Below, piece by piece: positions 1 through 4,633 of a DNA stretch of 5,103 nucleotides. The notes under the pieces are model-generated. The model made no database searches and had not been told where the DNA came from. It saw only the letters and a program-made list of their open reading frames with translations. Position numbers and translations under genes: made by a program. Every line of letters starts with the position of its first letter. Position 1 is the first letter of the stretch. This stretch comes from Acidobacteriota bacterium (GTDB taxonomy: Bacteria > Acidobacteriota > Thermoanaerobaculia > Thermoanaerobaculales > Thermoanaerobaculaceae), in contig DAIDOU010000244.1 of the NCBI GenBank assembly GCA_027458945.1, positions 1-5,103 of the forward strand, in the 5' to 3' direction.

Positions 1-1974
1 CACCTGGCGATCGCGGGACTCGCCCCCGAGGAGCGCCGCTCGCGCCTGCTCGTCGAGCTGGTGGCGCGCATCATGCACCTGCCGCGCCACCTCGGGCAGC
101 ACTCCGGCGGCATGGTGCTCGCCGCCGGCCGCCTCGACGACGTCGTGCCGCTCGAGCCCGCCGCGATGCCGGGGCGCGTCGTCATCCAGTGGGACAAGGA
201 CGACTGCGCCGACCTCGGCATCATCAAGGTGGACCTGCTCGGCCTCGGCATGCTGCAGGCGCTGCAGGACGCCGTGCCGCTCATCCGCGCGCACGAGGGG
301 GTCGAGGTGGACTACGCGCACCTCCCCCCCGACGACCCGAAGGTCTACGACATGATGGCGCGGGCGGACACCGTCGGCGTCTTCCAGATCGAGAGCCGGG
401 CGCAGATGGCGACGCTGCCGCGCATGCGGCCGGAACGCTTCTACGACCTCGTCGTCGAGGTCGCGATCATCCGCCCCGGCCCGATCGTCGGCAAGCTGGT
501 GCACCCCTACCTCGACCGCCGCGCCGGGCGCCAACCGGTGACGTACCCGCACCCCGACCTCGAGCCGGTGCTGGCGCGCACGCTCGGCGTGCCGCTGTTC
601 CAGGAGCAGCTCATGCGCGTCGCGATGGTCGCGGCGGGGTTCACCGGCGGTCAGGCCGAGGAGCTGCGGCGCGCGATGGGGGCCAAGCGCTCGGTCGAGC
701 GCATGGCGAAGCTCGAGACGCAGCTGCGCGACGGGATGGCCGCGCGCGGGATCACCGGCAAGGCCGCCGACGACATCGTGCAGGGGATCACCTCGTTCGC
801 GCTCTACGGCTTCCCGGAGTCGCACGCCGCCAGCTTCGCCCTCATCGCCTACGCCTCCGCCTACCTGAAGGCGCACCACCCGGAGGCGTTCCTGTGCGCG
901 CTCCTCAACGCCTGGCCGATGGGGTTCTACCACCCGGCGACGCTCGTCCAGGACGCCCGCCGCCACGGTGTGCGCGTGTTGCCGATCGATGTGAACGCGT
1001 CGGGCGTCGCGTGCAGAATCGAAAGACGTGGCCGGTGGCCGGTGGCCGGTGGTCGGGAAAGCGAAGAACGTGGCCGGTGGCCGGTGGCCGGTGGCCGGAA
1101 GGACGAGCAACGTGGCCGGTGGCCGGTGGCCGGTGGTCGGGAAGACGAACGACGCGAGTTCGAAGGTGAGCAGACGGTTGGGGGGGTGGGGGAAACCGGC
1201 CTCCGATCACCGGCCCCTGATCACGCCTTAGCTTCTCTTGCCGGCCACCGGTCACCGGTCACCGGCCACGCCTTATCTGTGCGGTTGGGGCTGCGCTTCG
1301 TCAAGGGCATCCGCGCGGAGGCGGCGGCGCGCATCGAGGCGGAGGCGGCGAAGCGGCCGTTCGCTTCCGTGCGCGAAGCGGCGGCGCGCTGCGCGCTGCG
1401 CAACGACGAGCTGACGGCGCTCGCCGAGGTCGGCGCGTTCGCCGCGCTCGGGGCGACACGGCGCTCGGCGCTCTGGCAGGTCTCGGCGCTCGACGGCCGC
1501 CGCCCGCTGCTCGCGCAGGCGATGCAGCCCGACCCCGGCGCGAGCCCGCTGCCGGAGATGACGCTTGCGGAGCGCTACGTCGCCGACTACACCGGCGCCG
1601 GCATGACCGTCGGCCGCCACCCGCTCGCGATGCGGCGGGCCGAGCTCGCGGCGCGCGGCGTCCTCTCGGCGGCCGACCTCGCGCGCGCCCGCGACGGCGC
1701 GCTCGTGCGCGTCGGCGGCGCGGTCATCGTCCGCCAGCGCCCGTACACCGCGAACGGGATGTGCTTCATGACGCTGGAGGACGAGACCGGCTTCGCCAAC
1801 ATCGCCGTCGCCCCGGCCGCGTTCGAGCTGCAGCGCGCCGTGATCACGGGCAGCGCCCTGCTCGAGGTCGAGGGCCGCGCGCAGGCGCGCGACGGCGTCG
1901 TCACGGTCCTCGCCGGCCGCTGCGCGCCGCTGTTCGCGTCCGCGCCGGTGCCGCCCTCGCGGGATTTCCGGTGA
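1..1974 (+). CDS. dnaE2: Error-prone DNA polymerase DnaE2/ImuC, C-terminal part (5' end outside window)
   Basis: This is the alpha-subunit-like C-family polymerase used for SOS-induced translesion synthesis, normally working with ImuA and ImuB (family knowledge). The frame is open from base 1 to the TGA at 1972-1974, giving 657 visible residues; the PHP domain and first two catalytic aspartates lie upstream. Visible landmarks are HLGQHSGGMVL (~res 30-40), WDKDDCADLG followed by KVDLLGLG, whose Asp (res 78, nt 232-234) should be the third catalytic aspartate, VGVFQIESRAQMATLPRMR, IIRPGPI (156-162), PLFQEQLM (198-205), GFPESHAASFALIAY (270-284) and PMGFYHP (306-312). A helix-hairpin-helix-type region follows RLGLRFVKGI (428-437), then an OB-fold (~569-640, with RQRP and LEDETGFANI). 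The ending SRDFR is typical of the family. Residues ~343-425, where relatives have a short linker, are a repeat-derived insert. No ImuA/ImuB is visible, as they would lie 5'. Confidence 0.97.
   Translation, partial: HLAIAGLAPEERRSRLLVELVARIMHLPRHLGQHSGGMVLAAGRLDDVVPLEPAAMPGRVVIQWDKDDCADLGIIKVDLLGLGMLQALQDAVPLIRAHEGVEVDYAHLPPDDPKVYDMMARADTVGVFQIESRAQMATLPRMRPERFYDLVVEVAIIRPGPIVGKLVHPYLDRRAGRQPVTYPHPDLEPVLARTLGVPLFQEQLMRVAMVAAGFTGGQAEELRRAMGAKRSVERMAKLETQLRDGMAARGITGKAADDIVQGITSFALYGFPESHAASFALIAYASAYLKAHHPEAFLCALLNAWPMGFYHPATLVQDARRHGVRVLPIDVNASGVACRIERRGRWPVAGGRESEERGRWPVAGGRKDEQRGRWPVAGGREDERREFEGEQTVGGVGETGLRSPAPDHALASLAGHRSPVTGHALSVRLGLRFVKGIRAEAAARIEAEAAKRPFASVREAAARCALRNDELTALAEVGAFAALGATRRSALWQVSALDGRRPLLAQAMQPDPGASPLPEMTLAERYVADYTGAGMTVGRHPLAMRRAELAARGVLSAADLARARDGALVRVGGAVIVRQRPYTANGMCFMTLEDETGFANIAVAPAAFELQRAVITGSALLEVEGRAQARDGVVTVLAGRCAPLFASAPVPPSRDFR
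1027..1152 (+). repeat. Three 42-bp higher-order units of GTGGYCG heptamers inside dnaE2
   Basis: Three units begin at 1027, 1069 and 1111, exactly 42 bp apart. Each has four tandem heptamers (GTGGCCG or GTGGTCG, 28 bp) and a purine-rich 14-bp spacer (GGAAAGCGAAGAAC, GAAGGACGAGCAAC, GGAAGACGAACGAC). Since 42 is divisible by both 7 and 3, each unit reads as 14 codons in the dnaE2 frame: RGRWPVAGGRESEE, RGRWPVAGGRKDEQ, RGRWPVAGGREDER. The bases just before 1027 (AGAATCGAAAGAC) resemble another spacer. Heptamer arrays of this general kind are known as short tandemly repeated repetitive (STRR-type) sequences in cyanobacteria and occur in other bacteria; whether this array belongs to one of those families is inference. 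Confidence 0.95.
1205..1275 (-). repeat. Two antisense, partly decayed heptamer blocks sharing a CACGCCTTA flank
   Basis: Read on the minus strand, 1270-1241 is CGTGGCCG-GTGACCG-GTGACCG-GTGGCCGG, differing at 2 of 30 positions from the sense unit at 1069-1098. A more degenerate block lies at 1226-1205 (GTGATCA, GGGGCCG, GTGATCG on the minus strand). Both are bounded by the same 9-mer on the plus strand, CACGCCTTA, at 1222-1230 and 1267-1275 (45 bp apart, again a multiple of three). The stretch is translated within DnaE2 and uses codons otherwise rare in this gene (TTA, GCT, TCT, CTT), as expected of DNA not shaped by coding selection. Confidence 0.8.
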
Positions 1975-1980
1975 GAGACC

Positions 1981-2057
1981 GTGGCCCGTGGTCCGTGGTC
2001 CGTGGATCGTGGTCAGTGGTCCGCGGTCCGTGGTCAGTGGTCCGTGGATCGTGGGTG
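1981..2057 (+). repeat. GTGGTCN heptamer tandem array directly after the dnaE2 stop
   Basis: Starting 6 nt after the dnaE2 TGA, the sequence reads as consecutive heptamers: GTGGCCC, GTGGTCC, GTGGTCC, GTGGATC, GTGGTCA, GTGGTCC, GCGGTCC, GTGGTCA, GTGGTCC, GTGGATC, then a decayed GTGGGTG. The period is strictly 7 bp without purine-rich spacers, unlike the array inside dnaE2, and the consensus has T at position 5 where that array has C. Arrays with a GTGGTCA-like unit give spurious WSVVSGQ-type peptides in many bacterial databases (recollection). The many GTG triplets here should not be taken as start codons. Confidence 0.95.
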
Positions 2058-2074
2058 GCAAGACCCTGCATGCG

Positions 2075-2106
2075 GAGGAGCAGAGGAGCCGAGGAGCGGA
2101 GGAGCG
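2075..2106 (+). repeat. GAGGAGCN octamer tandem array
   Basis: Four consecutive octamers: GAGGAGCA (2075-2082), GAGGAGCC (2083-2090), GAGGAGCG (2091-2098) and GAGGAGCG (2099-2106), followed by the decaying tail GAGCAAGGAG. Only the eighth base varies among the four units. Arrays of this type produce spurious EEQRSRGA-like peptides in many genomes (recollection). It lies about 20 bp after the heptamer array, separated by GCAAGACCCTGCATGCG, so two unrelated short-repeat families sit side by side in the same intergenic region. Confidence 0.9.
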
Positions 2107-2115
2107 GAGCAAGGA

Positions 2116-2244
2116 GACGACGGCAGCCGGTTTCACACCACGTTCGACCTCGGCGGGACCGACGGTTCCTGGCAGTGGCGGATGGACGGCGAGAGCCACG
2201 GCCGGCTCGAGCCGTTCGTGCGCGTCCGCCTGACGAAGGAGTGA
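2116..2244 (+). pseudogene. Coding-like 3' remnant of an unidentified gene
   Basis: The frame ending at the TGA 2242-2244 gives about 39 residues after the octamer array, including RFHTTFDLGGTDGSWQW and RLEPFVRVRLTKE. Nearly every codon ends in G or C and the composition looks protein-like (Trp, Phe, His, Asp spread evenly), unlike the repeats upstream. No proper start is visible: the same frame continues upstream only through the octamer and heptamer arrays, where the only starts are repeat-derived GTGs. I read it as the 3' end of a gene whose 5' part was lost or replaced by repeats, or a small gene with a repeat-derived N terminus. I do not recognise the family. Confidence 0.35.
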
Positions 2245-2303
2245 GGATGAGCCCGCCGTCGTCCGCCGCGGGCGGCACGAACAGGCGGGCACGTTCCCCA
2301 ACC
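2236..2303 (+). other. Ribosome-binding site and ATG of a small ORF running into the next repeat
   Basis: AAGGAG (2236-2241) overlaps the TGA of the preceding coding-like frame and lies 5 nt before ATG at 2247, an arrangement typical of translationally coupled genes. The frame stays open to 2501 (84 codons), but from about codon 20 it is only the palindromic element translated, ending inside that element's right terminus. Either the site is chance or it marks the start of a gene interrupted by the element. Residues before the element (MSPPSSAAGGTNRRARSPTH) match nothing I recognise. Confidence 0.25.
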
Positions 2304-2305
2304 CA

Positions 2306-2504
2306 CGTCACTGCGAGGAGGGCCGAGCGCGGCGAGGTCCGACGAAGCAGTCCCGGACGTCCTCGGAACGGCCCAGGGACCGCGTCGTCTCTGTGGAGCA
2401 CGCGCTCCGCGCGTGCTCGTCGTCCTCGTGTCTTCCCGCAGCCCGGTCAGGTGTCCGTTGGCCTGCGGGATAGCTTCGGCCGCTGCGCGGCCTCGCAATG
2501 ACGG
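2306..2504. repeat. MITE/REP-like imperfect palindrome with CGTCAYTGCGAGG ends
   Basis: The left end at 2306 reads CGTCACTGCGAGG and later CGACGAAGCAGTCCCG; the right end reads GGGATAGCTTCGGCCG and then CCTCGCAATGACG, finishing at 2503. Reversed and complemented, the right end gives CGTCATTGCGAGG...CGAAGCTATCCCG, matching the left end with few differences, so the ends are inverted repeats about 50 bp deep. The midpoint (~2405) is a perfect 10-bp stem, while the sequence between ends and centre does not pair well. Inverted elements with CGTCATTGCGAG ends are scattered through many bacterial genomes and carry no gene; mobility is presumed non-autonomous (family recollection). No target duplication is evident. 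Confidence 0.8.
2396..2418. other. Perfect 10-bp hairpin at the centre of the palindromic element
   Basis: GAGCACGCGC (2396-2405) and GCGCGTGCTC (2409-2418) are perfect complements around the 3-nt loop TCC. The structure is strong on either strand and sits between convergent dnaE2 and the membrane-protein gene. It could act as a bidirectional transcription barrier, but it has no T-tract on either side, so it is not a canonical intrinsic terminator. Confidence 0.7.
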
Positions 2505-2527
2505 GGGTGGGACGGCTCTCACGGCGG

Positions 2528-2559
2528 TAGGAATCGCCGCCGCGGCCTCGCAATGACGG
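2528..2559 (+). repeat. Solo right-end copy of the CGTCATTGCGAGG element
   Basis: CGCGGCCTCGCAATGACGG at 2541-2559 is identical over 19 bp to the right terminus at 2486-2504, 55 bp upstream. The preceding GGAATCGCCGC resembles the element's inner GGGATAGCTTCGGCCGC with a deletion. No matching left end is close by, so this is a half-copy or the trace of a nested or repeated insertion. Confidence 0.75.
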
Positions 2560-2590
2560 AGATGCCCCTGCGCGACCGCGTGGCTCGGCG

Positions 2591-2610
2591 CGCCCGCTCG
2601 CACTGACGGC
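2591..2610 (+). repeat. Third, degenerate right end of the same element
   Basis: GCTCGCACTGACGG (2596-2609) matches the element terminus CCTCGCAATGACGG with two changes. It ends about 20 bp before the stop codon of the membrane-protein gene on the minus strand. Three right ends in the same orientation within about 110 bp, against one left end, suggest repeated insertion or unequal rearrangement. Confidence 0.5.
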
Positions 2611-2631
2611 GATCAGCCTGGCTGTCCTCCT

Positions 2632-3573
2632 CTAGGCCGGTGTCGGCGCCGGCGGTGGCGCCTCCTGCGGTGGGAAGACCGCGAAGCCGGGGTCGAACTG
2701 GGCCAGGAACTCGACCGAGAAGGCGCGGTAGGTGACGAGGAACGGCAGCAGGATCACCGTGCCGACGTACGGGAGCATGACGAGGAGGAGGCCGACGCAA
2801 CACGTCATCAGACCGGCGGCGACGACGCCGACCCCGACCGCGGCGACGAGCCCGAGCACGAACAGCCCGTAGAGGAGGAACGCTCCGAGGTGGGCCTCGA
2901 CCCAGGGGAGGAAGCGGCGCCACGCCTCGACCGCGCCGATCCCGTTCCGGTACATCACCGGCACGATGAAGCTGTCGAGGAAGAGCGACACGCACGCGCA
3001 GGCGATCGCTCCGAGCGCGGCCGCGAGAGCGGCCAGGACCGTGATCGTGATCGACCGGACGCTGCCGAAGCCGAACCCGGAGAAGCCGCCCGCCGCCGTC
3101 ACGGCCGCGGCCCCCAGCGCCGCCAGCGCGAGCAGGCACACGAGGACGTACCCGAGGCGCCAGAGGAAGAGCGAGTCGCCGAGCGGCGCGTAGCGCCGCC
3201 ACGGCTCCACGATCCTGGCGCGGTCGTGGACCACGTTGTCGAGGAAGATGAACTTGCCGCGCGACGAGATCCACACGAGCAGAAGGAGGATGACCGCGAC
3301 CGCGACCGCGCCGACGATGGCCAGCGTCAGCCAGTTCGGGTGGGAGCGGAGGTACGCCCAGGCCTCGCGTACGAGCCGCCCGACCTGGGGTGCCGCCACG
3401 TGGCCGCGGCTCGGGTTGACGCGCATCCCGCCGCCGCCGCCACCGCCGGCGAGGCGCGCGAGCCAGGCCGAGAAGCCGATCACCAGCCACTTGCCGAGGT
3501 CGAACGGGTTGAAGAGGATCTTCTTCATGCGCGCCCAGGCGCCTTGGAGCGGGGCCACGTAGCGGATCTCCAT
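2632..3573 (-). CDS. Multi-pass inner-membrane protein of unknown function
   Basis: The 313-residue protein starts MEIRYVAPLQGAWARMKKIL. I chose the ATG at 3571-3573 because GGAGGG precedes it by 3 nt on the minus strand and the family-like text begins there; the frame continues upstream to 3957, but that part is low-complexity and not protein-like. Likely membrane segments are ~28-42, 81-103, 134-162, 174-203, 228-255 and 259-288, about six in all. Between segments 1 and 2 is a seven-glycine run (43-49). After segment 2 comes RGKFIFLDNVVHDRARIVEPW (104-124), which I recall as a conserved soluble stretch in uncharacterised membrane proteins from Planctomycetes, Acidobacteria and relatives. 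SFIVPVMYRNGIGAVEAWRRF (201-221) is a second conserved-looking loop. The C terminus is Pro/Ala-rich. No catalytic motif is evident. It is convergent with dnaE2 and has no operon partner here. Confidence 0.9.
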   Translation of the reverse strand: MEIRYVAPLQGAWARMKKILFNPFDLGKWLVIGFSAWLARLAGGGGGGGMRVNPSRGHVAAPQVGRLVREAWAYLRSHPNWLTLAIVGAVAVAVILLLLVWISSRGKFIFLDNVVHDRARIVEPWRRYAPLGDSLFLWRLGYVLVCLLALAALGAAAVTAAGGFSGFGFGSVRSITITVLAALAAALGAIACACVSLFLDSFIVPVMYRNGIGAVEAWRRFLPWVEAHLGAFLLYGLFVLGLVAAVGVGVVAAGLMTCCVGLLLVMLPYVGTVILLPFLVTYRAFSVEFLAQFDPGFAVFPPQEAPPPAPTPA

Positions 3574-3640
3574 CGTCCCTCCGTCGCGATCGCCATCCCA
3601 GGATACGCGCGGCTCCCGCTTCTGTTTCACTCCGGGGGCG

Positions 3641-3677
3641 CCTGGCTCCGTCGCACGAGCTCCCGGAAGGAGCCAGG
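3641..3677. promoter_or_regulatory. Perfect 9-bp inverted repeat upstream of the membrane-protein gene
   Basis: CCTGGCTCC (3641-3649) and GGAGCCAGG (3669-3677) are exact complements separated by 19 bp, about 68 bp upstream of the ATG at 3573 on the minus strand. The position suits an operator or a 5' leader structure. No T-tract follows, so a terminator is less likely. No convincing -35/-10 pair was found nearby. Function is inference. Confidence 0.35.
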
Positions 3678-4091
3678 GGAAATCCGAGGCCGCGGTATCC
3701 CTTGCTCGGGGCGCGTCCGCGGGGCAGGTGCCGGCGTCAACGGAAGGCCGGGTGCGCGCCGCGCGGCCGGTCCTGCGCCGGAAGGCGCCGGATCGCGCGG
3801 CGCCGTGGCTGGAACGCCTCGTGAGGTCGACGGCCCGGCAGGCCGCGGCCGACACGGCGGCCGACTGGCGGGGAGGGGCGGGGGAAGCGCGAGCGAAACG
3901 CTCACCCTGTGGACGGATCGAACGGCATCCGTCGCCGCCGGTCCCGACCCCCGCCATGACCGTGCGAAAGGCGCATAATCAGCCTCAAAAGGAGGTTTCG
4001 GACCAAGGTGACGGCCAACGGGCAAGCGCCCCGAGCGTGCGACGCTCGCGTTCCTCATCTCCCCCGAGTCCGCCAAGGTTGCGTCAGGCGG
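3678..4091. other. Gene-free stretch upstream of the membrane protein and downstream of the TA operon
   Basis: Long open frames cross this stretch on both strands, but their translations are rich in Arg, Pro, Ala and Ser without recognisable motifs, which is what GC-rich non-coding DNA gives. A Shine-Dalgarno-like AAAAGGAGG (3987-3995, plus strand) is followed 12 nt later by a GTG whose frame runs antisense through the toxin-antitoxin genes, so it is not accepted as a start. The region 3971-3990 (GCGCATAATCAGCCTCAAAA) is noticeably more AT-rich than its surroundings. A short hairpin is listed separately. Confidence 0.5.
4032..4048. terminator. Short perfect hairpin downstream of the toxin gene
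   Basis: CGAGCGT (4032-4038) and ACGCTCG (4042-4048) form a perfect 7-bp stem with a 3-nt loop, about 44 bp beyond the final stop of the toxin frame on the minus strand. It might end or stabilise the toxin-antitoxin transcript. No T-tract follows, so the terminator call is tentative. Confidence 0.25.
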
Positions 4092-4361
4092 CTAGCGGCT
4101 CTTGTAGACCTGGCTCCGATGCCCGACCTCGACCAGGACCACCACCAGTTCGAGGTCGCGAACCTGGTACACGATCCTGTAGGCCGCCTACCGCAACCGG
4201 TAGCGTTCGGCCGCGCCGGCGAGCCCCTTGCAGCCCGGTGGGCGTGGGTCCGCCGCCAGACCCTGGATGCGAGCGACGATCCGTCGGCGGGCCTTCTTCG
4301 GCTCGATCCGCTCGATCTCCTTGGCCGCAGAGCTCTTGATGCGGAGGCTATAGCTTCCCAC
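4092..4361 (-). pseudogene. RelE/ParE-family toxin gene interrupted by an in-frame TAG
   Basis: From the GTG at 4361 the frame encodes 57 residues, MGSYSLRIKSSAAKEIERIE through ERYRLR, then TAG (4190-4188), then in the same frame AAYRIVYQVRDLELVVVLVE and GHRSQVYKSR to the TAG at 4092-4094. Joined, the product is 89 codons, the usual RelE length. The layout matches the family: N-terminal beta strand and helical hairpin, DPRPPGCKGL, then RYRLRxxxYRIVYQV and a C-terminal GHRxxVY where relatives place RNase residues. Relatives typically have RQGDYR here, so TAG sits where CAG (Gln) is expected, one C-to-T change away. Intact members are translation-dependent mRNA interferases or ParE-type gyrase poisons. 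The 57-residue product lacks the C-terminal sheet and should be inactive. It overlaps the antitoxin gene by 14 nt. A sequencing or assembly error remains possible. Confidence 0.85.
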
Positions 4362-4578
4362 TTCGCCTCAGCGACCTCACGAAGTCCTCGAACGCCCGCC
4401 CGGGTTCGTTGGCTCGCTTCTCGAACGCCTCGAGATCCTCGGCGTCGTCGGCGAGGGCCGCGCGCACAGCATGGTTCACCACCTCGGAGACCGAGCGATC
4501 GCTGGCGGCCGCCTTCAGCTTCAGCGCGCGATGAACGTTCGCTTCGAAGTAGACGGTCACGCGGCGAGCGTCACTCAT
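4348..4578 (-). CDS. Antitoxin of a RelE-type toxin-antitoxin pair, ribbon-helix-helix-like
   Basis: A 76-residue protein starts MSDARRVTVYFEANVHRALK at the ATG 4576-4578. Residues ~6-11 (RVTVYF) fit the N-terminal beta strand of a ribbon-helix-helix DNA-binding fold, followed by two helices (HRALKLKAAASD and SVSEVVNHAVRAALA). The rest (DAEDLEAFEKRANEPGRAFEDFVRSLRRSGKL) is an acidic-then-basic tail, the usual toxin-wrapping part. The stop TAG lies 14 nt inside the start of the downstream toxin frame, a typical coupled arrangement. Such antitoxins neutralise the toxin and repress their own operon (family knowledge). The gene has no defect, in contrast to its partner. Extension further upstream is possible but enters sequence with no protein-like character. 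No ribosome-binding site precedes the ATG. Confidence 0.88.
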   Translation of the reverse strand: MSDARRVTVYFEANVHRALKLKAAASDRSVSEVVNHAVRAALADDAEDLEAFEKRANEPGRAFEDFVRSLRRSGKL

Positions 4579-4585
4579 GAGGCGC

Positions 4586-4614
4586 AACATCGTGCTAGAA
4601 CGCCATAACGTCAA
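4586..4614 (-). promoter_or_regulatory. Possible promoter of the TA operon implying a leaderless mRNA
   Basis: On the minus strand TTGACG (4614-4609) is a 5/6 match to the -35 consensus; 17 bp further is GATGTT (4591-4586), only 3/6 to the -10 consensus. Transcription would start about at the ATG (4578), agreeing with the absence of a Shine-Dalgarno sequence there. Within the spacer, AACG occurs twice at 8-bp spacing on the plus strand (4599-4602 and 4607-4610), a possible operator half-site pair for the antitoxin. The assignment is tentative. Confidence 0.35.
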
Positions 4615-4633
4615 GTCGCTTCGCGGGCGTTTG

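Noticed and set aside
1027..1152. CRISPR-like repeat-spacer pattern (28-bp repeats, 14-bp spacers)
   Set aside because: The 28-bp repeat is itself four tandem heptamers, the spacers are too short and similar to each other, and the whole lies in frame inside dnaE2 with no cas gene.
1981..2244. An 87-codon gene starting at the GTG of the heptamer array
   Set aside because: Its first ~45 codons are only heptamer and octamer repeats read through; just the 3' tail looks like coding sequence.
1273..2301. Long open frame on the minus strand opposite dnaE2
   Set aside because: Its translation is Arg/Ala-rich with no motifs; the opposite strand carries an unmistakable polymerase, so it is an antisense shadow in GC-rich DNA.
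3574..3957. N-terminal extension of the membrane protein by 128 residues
   Set aside because: The extension is low-complexity Arg/Ala/Pro-rich sequence, and a GGAGGG site precedes the internal ATG at 3573 where the family-like sequence begins.
2890..3978. Long open frame on the plus strand opposite the membrane-protein gene
   Set aside because: The translation is dominated by Arg, Glu, Asp and Ala with no recognisable motif; the minus strand encodes a coherent multi-membrane-segment protein with a ribosome-binding site.
3627..4076. 149-codon open frame on the minus strand in the gene-free stretch
   Set aside because: Pro/Arg/Ala-rich without motifs, no clear ribosome-binding site, and third-position bias does not single out this frame.
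4188..4190. Programmed frameshift or TAG recoding in the toxin gene
   Set aside because: Both halves are in the same frame, so no shift is needed; other genes in the window use TAG as a normal stop, and no structure suggesting readthrough was seen.
3987..4580. AAAAGGAGG followed by a GTG-started frame on the plus strand
   Set aside because: The spacing of 12 nt is too long and the frame runs antisense through the clear toxin-antitoxin pair.
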